DNA of 64,000 bases from Streptomyces typhae (GTDB lineage: Bacteria > Actinomycetota > Actinomycetes > Streptomycetales > Streptomycetaceae), in the NCBI RefSeq assembly GCF_009755605.1, contig NZ_WPNZ01000008.1:62001-126000 (forward strand), in the 5' to 3' direction. Both the position numbers and the translations under genes were made by a program. The notes beneath the pieces are model-generated. The model saw only the letters and a list, made by a program, of their open reading frames with translations, ran no database searches and had not been told where the DNA came from. This document shows, one piece after another, positions 59,517 through 64,000 of the stretch (the first letter of the stretch is position 1; each line of letters begins with the position of its first letter).

Positions 59517-59615
59517 ATACGATGCCTCGAACAATGGCCCGGACAACGGCTCGGGGATGAGACGGTTGGGGCCGGACACGGCACACGAGGACATGCGGAA
59601 GGGAACACAGCTCAG

Positions 59616-60167
59616 ATGAAGGAGACAGAGGGGGCGCAGGAGTCGAAGGGGGCTCAGGGGTCGCAGGAGTCCAGCGAGCAGGAGCGCCGCCTGGGTGACC
59701 TGGAACGCGAGCTGACCCTGCTGTCCCGGCACTTCATCGCCTCACGCGGGCCACGCATCGGCCAGAGCCTGGACCGCTCCGCCTACGTGCTGCTCACCCG
59801 CCTCGAAACGGGCGAGCCGCTCACGCTCAAGGAGTTGGCGCACACCTTCCAGGCGGATGTGTCCACCATCCACCGTCAGGTCAACGCCATGCTCCGGCAC
59901 GGCCTCGTCGAGCGCGTCGGCGACCCCGCGGGCGGGGTCGCCCGCAGGTTCCGCCCCACCCCTCTGGGCCTGGAGCGGCTGGAGGCGGACCGGGCCATCA
60001 GCCGGGCGGGAGCGGCCCGGCTGATCGCCGCGGCGGGATGGAGCGGGGAGCGGACGCAGCAGTTCCTCACCCTGCTCGTCGAGTTCAACCACGGCATCGA
60101 GGAACTCGAAGGGCTCGCCTGGGTCGGCGCGGGGGGCCGCGCGAAAGACTCGTCCGGCACGAAGTGA
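59616..60167 (+). CDS. MarR family regulator
   Basis: 183 residues from ATG at 59616; the ribosome-binding site is weak. A Glu/Gln/Ser-rich N-terminal tail precedes the winged HTH: 'SLDRSAYVLLTRLETGEPLT', 'LKELAHTFQADVSTIHRQVN', 'AMLRHGLVERVGDPAGGVAR', 'RFRPTPLGLERLEADR'. It is divergent from the MFS/SDR modules and presumably represses them until a ligand binds. Confidence 0.87.
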   Translation: MKETEGAQESKGAQGSQESSEQERRLGDLERELTLLSRHFIASRGPRIGQSLDRSAYVLLTRLETGEPLTLKELAHTFQADVSTIHRQVNAMLRHGLVERVGDPAGGVARRFRPTPLGLERLEADRAISRAGAARLIAAAGWSGERTQQFLTLLVEFNHGIEELEGLAWVGAGGRAKDSSGTK

Positions 60168-60169
60168 GC

Positions 60170-60299
60170 GCGGGTCCGCGGCCGCGCCCCGCACGTTCTC
60201 ACCTGCGGACCACGGCCCCGGCCACAGCACGTCGCGAGCCCGCGCCATCGCCACGAACAGGCGGCTGCGGAGCAGCTCTTCGCGTTCGTCGGCCGTTTC
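60170..60299 (-). pseudogene. C-terminal remnant of a UvrD/Rep-type helicase
   Basis: The minus frame reads 'ETADEREELLRSRLFVAMAR' then 'ARDVLWPGPW'. This matches the end of the last helicase motif of superfamily 1 proteins (usually RSRLFVA.TRARD.L). No other helicase motif is near, and the frame upstream is not coding, so only about 40 codons survive. Confidence 0.55.
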
Positions 60300-60529
60300 C
60301 CCGTGCGGGGAGGGCCGTGGGGGCCGGGGGCGGTGTCACCGTGCCGTTGCGCAGGGGGGTGTCGTACTCGGGCAGTGCGTGCGCGCGATCACCGCGGATG
60401 CCGATGCCCGCGTCGGCGCGACGGATGCCCGCCGGGGTGGACGGCTGTCGGCCGTCGCCCGCGCTCGCGGCCTCCCACCGGCGGGCCCGGTGACGCGTGG
60501 CCTGCCCGCACGAGGGGCACCCCGCGTGC

Positions 60530-60922
60530 CTAGGTCACCCTGCGGTACGCCGCCCGCGCGTTCACCACCCGCGCCACCACCGTCCCCCCGACCGTCGCCG
60601 CCAGCAGGCAGGCCAGCCACGCCGTGTCGCGGTGGCCGGCCCAGGTGAGCCGGCCCGCCGGTGGGATGCCGAAGGTGTTGAGGAACAGCCAGCACAGGAC
60701 GGCGGTGCCGGGGGCCGCGGTGAAGCGGGCGCAGAGGCCCAGCAGGGCCGCGAGGAGGGAGAGGGCGACCAGGGCCGCCGTGGGTTCTCCGTGGCCGCCG
60801 AGGTGGTTGGAGACGGAGACCAGGAGCAGGGCACCGACGAACGCCGCCGACCAGACGAAGGGCGTGGCGACGGGCTGTGGAACGGCCCTCGCGCCCGTGC
60901 TGAGCCGCACCCACTCAATCAT
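60530..60922 (-). CDS. SCO4225-like small membrane protein
   Basis: 130 residues with four hydrophobic segments ('PFVWSAAFVGALLLVSVSNH', 'LVALSLLAALLGLCARF', 'TAVLCWLFLNTFG', 'TAWLACLLAATVGGTVVARV'). 'FLNTFGIPPAGRLTWAGHRD' resembles the central motif of a Streptomyces membrane family of unknown function. Its start overlaps the antiporter stop by 8 bp, so it is co-translated and may be an accessory of that transporter. The 230 bp beyond its stop (60300-60529) hold nothing I can assign. Confidence 0.7.
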   Translation of the reverse strand: MIEWVRLSTGARAVPQPVATPFVWSAAFVGALLLVSVSNHLGGHGEPTAALVALSLLAALLGLCARFTAAPGTAVLCWLFLNTFGIPPAGRLTWAGHRDTAWLACLLAATVGGTVVARVVNARAAYRRVT

Positions 60923-62237
60923 GCTCGCGGTCCTCTCGTCGGTCTCCGCCTGCCGCTCCCTCCCGCACGGGCGGCACCGGCAGGCGTTCGCGCCGGTCCT
61001 GGGAGCGGATGAATTCTTCCACCGGACGGCCCTCCCGCGCCCCCTCCGGCAGAGGCCGGGACGGGATCACGGACGGTGTCCGCGGCGCTGCGGGAGCGAC
61101 GCGGCGGGCGAGCGGCTCGGTGAAGCGGGCGGTGAGCGGGCCGAGTACGACGAGGATCAGGACGTACGCGGTGGCCAGCGGGCCGATGCGGGGTTCCACG
61201 CCGACGGCGAGGCCCGCGATGACGATGGAGAACTCACCGCGGGCGACCAGCGTGCCGCCCGCGCGCCAGCGGCCCGCTCGGCCCACCCCCGCCCGGTGGG
61301 CCGCGTACCAGCCGGTGGCGATCTTCGTCAGGGCCGTGACGACGGCCAGGGCGAGCGCGGGCAGCAGGACCGGCGGGATGTCCGCCGGGTCGGTGGACAG
61401 ACCGAAGAAGACGAAGAAGACGGCGGCGAACAGGTCCCGCAGGGGCGTGAGGAGGGTGCTCGCGCCCTCGGCCACCTCGCCGGAGAGCGCGATGCCGACG
61501 AGGAACGCCCCCACCGCCGCCGAGACCTGCAACTCCTGGGCGATGCCCGCGACGAGCAGGGCCAGGCCGAGGACCACCAGGAGCAGCATCTCGGCGTTGT
61601 CGGAGGACACCGCGCGGCTGATGAGGCGGCCGTGGCGCAGGGCCAGGTAGAGGACGGCGCCGACGGTGCCCAGGGAGATCAGCAGGGTCAGGGCACCGCC
61701 CGCCAGGCTCACGCCCGCGAGCAGTGCCGTGAGTATCGGCAGGTAGAGGGCCATGGCCAGGTCCTCGATCACCAGCACGCCGAGGATCACCGGGGTTTCG
61801 CGGTTGCCGAGGCGGCCCAGGTCGCCCAGGACCTTCGCAATCACTCCGGACGACGAGATCCAGGTGACTCCGGCCAGGGCCACGGCCGCGACCGGCCCCC
61901 ACCCGAGGATCAGGGCCGCGACGGCCCCCGGCACCGCGTTGAGGACGAAGTCGACGGCCCCCGACGGGTACTGCGTCTTGAGGTTGTCGACCAGTTCGGA
62001 CGCGCTGTACTCCAGGCCAAGGAGCAGCAGGAGCAGGATGACGCCTATCTCCGCGCCGGTGGCGGTGAACTCCTCGCTGGCCCGCAGCGGCAGGATGCCG
62101 CCGTGGCCGAAGGCGAGCCCGGCCAGCAGATACAGGGGTATCGGCGAGAAGCCCACCCGTCCCGCGAGGCGCCCGAGGACGCCGAGGCCGAGAATGATGG
62201 CCCCGAGCTCGATCAACATGGCAGTGGTGTCGTGCAC
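60915..62237 (-). CDS. Cation:proton antiporter, CPA2 (KhtU/KefB-like)
   Basis: 440 residues with about 12 membrane helices. 'LGRLAGRVGFSPIPLYLLAG', 'LGLEYSASELVDNLK', 'VTWISSSGVIAKVL' and 'LGVLVIEDLAMALYLPI' (the acidic ED pair of CPA2) are seen. 'GAFLVGIALSGEVAE' and 'FFVFFGLSTDPADIP' follow. A hydrophilic tail of about 55 residues replaces the TrkA-N domain of KefB. Relatives such as KhtU work with a separate TrkA-C protein, KhtT; a degraded KhtT-like sequence precedes this gene. It exchanges K+ or Na+ for H+ at the membrane. Confidence 0.87.
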   Translation of the reverse strand: MHDTTAMLIELGAIILGLGVLGRLAGRVGFSPIPLYLLAGLAFGHGGILPLRASEEFTATGAEIGVILLLLLLGLEYSASELVDNLKTQYPSGAVDFVLNAVPGAVAALILGWGPVAAVALAGVTWISSSGVIAKVLGDLGRLGNRETPVILGVLVIEDLAMALYLPILTALLAGVSLAGGALTLLISLGTVGAVLYLALRHGRLISRAVSSDNAEMLLLVVLGLALLVAGIAQELQVSAAVGAFLVGIALSGEVAEGASTLLTPLRDLFAAVFFVFFGLSTDPADIPPVLLPALALAVVTALTKIATGWYAAHRAGVGRAGRWRAGGTLVARGEFSIVIAGLAVGVEPRIGPLATAYVLILVVLGPLTARFTEPLARRVAPAAPRTPSVIPSRPLPEGAREGRPVEEFIRSQDRRERLPVPPVREGAAGGDRREDREHD

Positions 62238-62239
62238 GG

Positions 62240-62500
62240 GTTCTGTGTCCTCCGGTGGTGAGTTCGGCGACGGCGTCCACGCCTTCCCGGGTGGCGCTCA
62301 GCGTGCGGCCCGCGTACGGGGACCGCTTGGTGGCCGGGACGCGCGAGGCGAGGACGCGCCTGCCGTCCTACTGGTGGACGACGCCCCCGGCGGACGACGA
62401 CCGGCGGATGCCGGTCCGCTTCCGTCCGCGGGTCGTGGCGCGTACCGACCCCGGGTACGCCTCGGCGGGGCGGGCAGGACGGCAGCGGGAACCGCTGAGG
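62240..62500 (-). pseudogene. Possible KhtT-like (TrkA-C) remnant
   Basis: In one minus frame 'GVPGVGTRHDPRTEADRHPP' with 'VVVRRGRR' looks like the start of the TrkA-C subunit that pairs with KhtU (usually 'LPG.GTRHDF....GR...VV.R'). In another frame 'TLSATREGVDAVAELTTGG' resembles its first-domain end. Frameshifts separate them and the rest is missing. Supported only by short matches and gene order. Confidence 0.4.
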
Positions 62501-62794
62501 CGACCGGAACCCGGACGCGTCAGCGGCGGCGCTCGCCGAAACCGCTACCGCGGGCGTCGGGTTCAGGCACGCCGTCGCGAGCGGCGTTGTCGGCACGCAC
62601 CGCCCGGGGAGTCCGCACCGCGGGGCGGCGGACCGTGCGGGTGGGCACGGGCACGACGCTCAGGACAGGGAGATGTGTCCCCATCGTGCCCCCCTCTTCC
62701 CGCTCGTGCGGCGTGTCCACGTGGTAGCTGCGCCGGAGTACATATGCAGCGTACAACTAAAGAAACGCACGCAAAATGAGCACACGCCCGCTCA
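62501..62794. other. Gap before the AraC-type gene
   Basis: No gene is supported. The last 60 bp (from about 62740: TACATATGCAGCG, ACAACTAAAGAAACG) are A+T-rich for this genome and probably hold the promoter of the AraC/VOC pair. Confidence 0.45.
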
Positions 62795-62860
62795 ATGGAG
62801 CGTAATGACTCAGTAAAGAATACCAGCGCCGTGCTCGAGGGGCTGTGGGATCCTGCTGGG

Positions 62861-63289
62861 GTGACATCCCTGGAGGACCTCGTCCGGCTGCGTCGGGCCC
62901 GTGACCGCATGGACCGCGACTACGCGCAGCCGCTCGACGTGCCGGCCCTCGCGCGGGGCGCGCTGATGTCGTCCGGTCACTTCTCCCGCAGCTTCCGCGC
63001 CGCCTTCGGGGAGACGCCGTACAACTACCTGATGACGCGGCGCATCGAGCGGGCCAAGGCGCTGCTGCGCCGCGGCGACCTGTCGGTCACGGAGGTCTGC
63101 TTCGCGGTCGGGTGTACGTCGCTGGGGTCGTTCAGCTCACGCTTCACCGAGCTGGTCGGCGAGAGCCCGAGCGCCTACCGGGCCCGCGACCACGGTGACG
63201 GCGCCGGCATCCCGGCCTGCGTGGCCAAGATCTACACCCGGCCGGTCAGGATCGGAGAAGCGCCCTCCGCCCCGCCGCCCGTAGCGTGA
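62861..63289 (+). CDS. AraC-family helix-turn-helix regulator
   Basis: About 142 residues if the GTG at 62861 is used; this matches relatives known to me that start 'MTSLEDLVRLRRARD'. The ATG at 62795 would add 22 residues of different composition. The double HTH is complete: 'LDVPALARGALMSSGHFSRS', 'FRAAFGETPYNYLMTRRIER' and 'DLSVTEVCFAVGCTSLGSFS', 'SRFTELVGESPSAYRAR'. There is no sensor domain. It is followed 5 bp later by a VOC gene, its likely target. Confidence 0.85.
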   Translation: MTSLEDLVRLRRARDRMDRDYAQPLDVPALARGALMSSGHFSRSFRAAFGETPYNYLMTRRIERAKALLRRGDLSVTEVCFAVGCTSLGSFSSRFTELVGESPSAYRARDHGDGAGIPACVAKIYTRPVRIGEAPSAPPPVA

Positions 63290-63294
63290 GATCC

Positions 63295-63711
63295 ATGGAC
63301 ATCAAGCTTTCGCAGTGTTTCATCGCCGTCGACGACCACGACAAGGCGCTCGGCTTCTACCGTGACGTGCTCGGTCTGGAGGTGCGCAACGACGTGGGGT
63401 TCGAGGGCATGCGGTGGGTGACCGTCGGCTCCCCGGCGCAGCCCGACGTGAACATCGTGCTCGAACCGCCGCTCGCGGACCCGAACGCGTCCGCCGCCGA
63501 CAAGCAGGCCATGGCCGAGCTCCTCGCCAAGGGCCTGCTGCGCGGGGTCATCTTCCACACCGAGGACTGCGACGCCACCTTCGAGCGCGTCCGCGCCGGT
63601 GGCGGCGAGGTCCTCCAGGAGCCGGTCGACCAGCCGTACGGCGTCCGCGACTGCGCGTTCCGCGACCCCTCCGGCAACATGCTGCGCTTCACCCAGCCGC
63701 GCAAGCAGTGA
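63295..63711 (+). CDS. VOC-family (glyoxalase-fold) protein
   Basis: 138 residues from ATG at 63295; a GTG at 63286 overlaps the AraC stop. 'QCFIAVDDHDKALGFYRDVL' and 'GVRDCAFRDPSGNMLRFTQP' are the paired beta-alpha-beta-beta-beta halves. Metal-ligand positions include Gln10/Glu in the last strand region, but assignment is uncertain. Members include glyoxalases, antibiotic-binding proteins and dioxygenases. The AraC-VOC pair is common in Streptomyces; its substrate is unknown. Confidence 0.87.
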   Translation: MDIKLSQCFIAVDDHDKALGFYRDVLGLEVRNDVGFEGMRWVTVGSPAQPDVNIVLEPPLADPNASAADKQAMAELLAKGLLRGVIFHTEDCDATFERVRAGGGEVLQEPVDQPYGVRDCAFRDPSGNMLRFTQPRKQ

Positions 63712-63723
63712 CGCGGCCGGCTC

Positions 63724-63757
63724 CACCGAGTCACCGCAGTATCAAGGCGACTCGGTG
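63724..63757. terminator. Stem-loop after VOC gene
   Basis: CACCGAGTC (63724-63732) pairs with GACTCGGTG (63749-63757), a 9-bp stem 13 bases after the stop. The 200 bp that follow hold nothing I can assign. Confidence 0.6.
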
Positions 63758-63958
63758 AAGCCGTGGTTCCGGACATTCGAGATCGGCACCACGCCCACCC
63801 GTTTGCACCGCATGACGACGGGCAGGCGATCATCGTGCTTCGGACAGGAGGCGCGTTCGCGGGACGGTTCCCACCGGTCGCGTACCGCCCTCTGTCGGGC
63901 CGTGCGCCCGGTCGTGCCGCGACACCACATCGTCGACACGGCCGAGGAGCGATCATCC

Positions 63959-64000
63959 ATGCCCAGCACGAAGCCCACCGGCACAGCGAGGCCCACCGGC
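63959..64000 (+). CDS. Possible start of a gene running off the window
   Basis: GAGGAGC (63944-63950) is followed nine bases later by ATG at 63959 and 14 sense codons ('MPSTKPTGTARPTG') to the window end. Only the ribosome-binding site supports it; the product cannot be named. Confidence 0.35.
   Translation, partial: MPSTKPTGTARPTG

Noticed and set aside
63712..63958. A minus-strand open frame near the right edge that might be a transposase remnant
   Set aside because: No DDE or HTH motif, inverted repeat or ribosome-binding site could be seen.

Overview
The window is chromosomal DNA from a Streptomyces-type actinomycete. The evidence is very high G+C with strong third-position bias, many GTG (and one TTG) starts, Tat-type secretion signals, and lineage-typical families: an F420-dependent LLM oxidoreductase, a HATPase/XRE/DUF397 trio, an XRE-TPR regulator, an SCO4225-like membrane protein and the interspersed 'CCCCTCCGGCGTTTGAGG' element.

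Layout. 1-9.9 kb: aminotransferase 3' end, C39-like protein, FAD monooxygenase, a fused glycine-to-betaine methyltransferase, phosphatase, LLM oxidoreductase, a DUF4157 protein, thioesterase and a HATPase/XRE/DUF397 locus whose DUF397 protein carries six 20-residue repeats. 9.9-16 kb: Tat-exported phosphoesterase, two TetR-linked units (SDR; Cmx-like efflux pump) and a GntR/DUF1648 pair. 16-23 kb: secreted enzymes (GH89-like lipoprotein, DUF4360 protein, GH46 chitosanase behind a CsnR-like box, S33 peptidase) and an alpha/beta hydrolase.

23-36.6 kb is a purine-to-glycerate block. A minus-strand run (uraD-uraH-uricase-NCS2 permease-8-oxoguanine deaminase-NCS2 permease) carries urate to allantoin. 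hyi and glxR on the plus strand and gcl on the minus strand turn glyoxylate into glycerate. A catalase in the middle shares an exact 20-bp operator/-35 element with the urate operon, which ties removal of uricase-derived peroxide to urate oxidation. hyi and gcl share a different 15-bp palindrome, and at gcl it ends a run of four 13-bp repeats. The allantoin-opening enzymes that link the halves are not in the window.

36.6-45 kb: a zinc-ribbon protein with a degenerate Mrr-like domain, two translationally coupled acyl-CoA ligases, a GAF-LuxR regulator behind 44-bp tandem repeats, a winged-helix protein and corA. 45-53.4 kb is an accessory segment bounded by the intact corA 3' end and a decayed copy of it. 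It holds a broken archaeal-type aspartyl-tRNA synthetase, an APH-fold protein, a candidate RiPP-like operon (55-residue peptide, stem-loop, JmjC oxygenase, aldo/keto reductase), an XRE-TPR regulator and a serine hydrolase. 53.4-64 kb: a phosphorothioate-type SBD-HNH endonuclease, two MFS-SDR modules under a divergent MarR gene, a CPA2 antiporter operon, and an AraC/VOC pair. Gene remnants (helicase tail, KhtT-like protein) lie between them.
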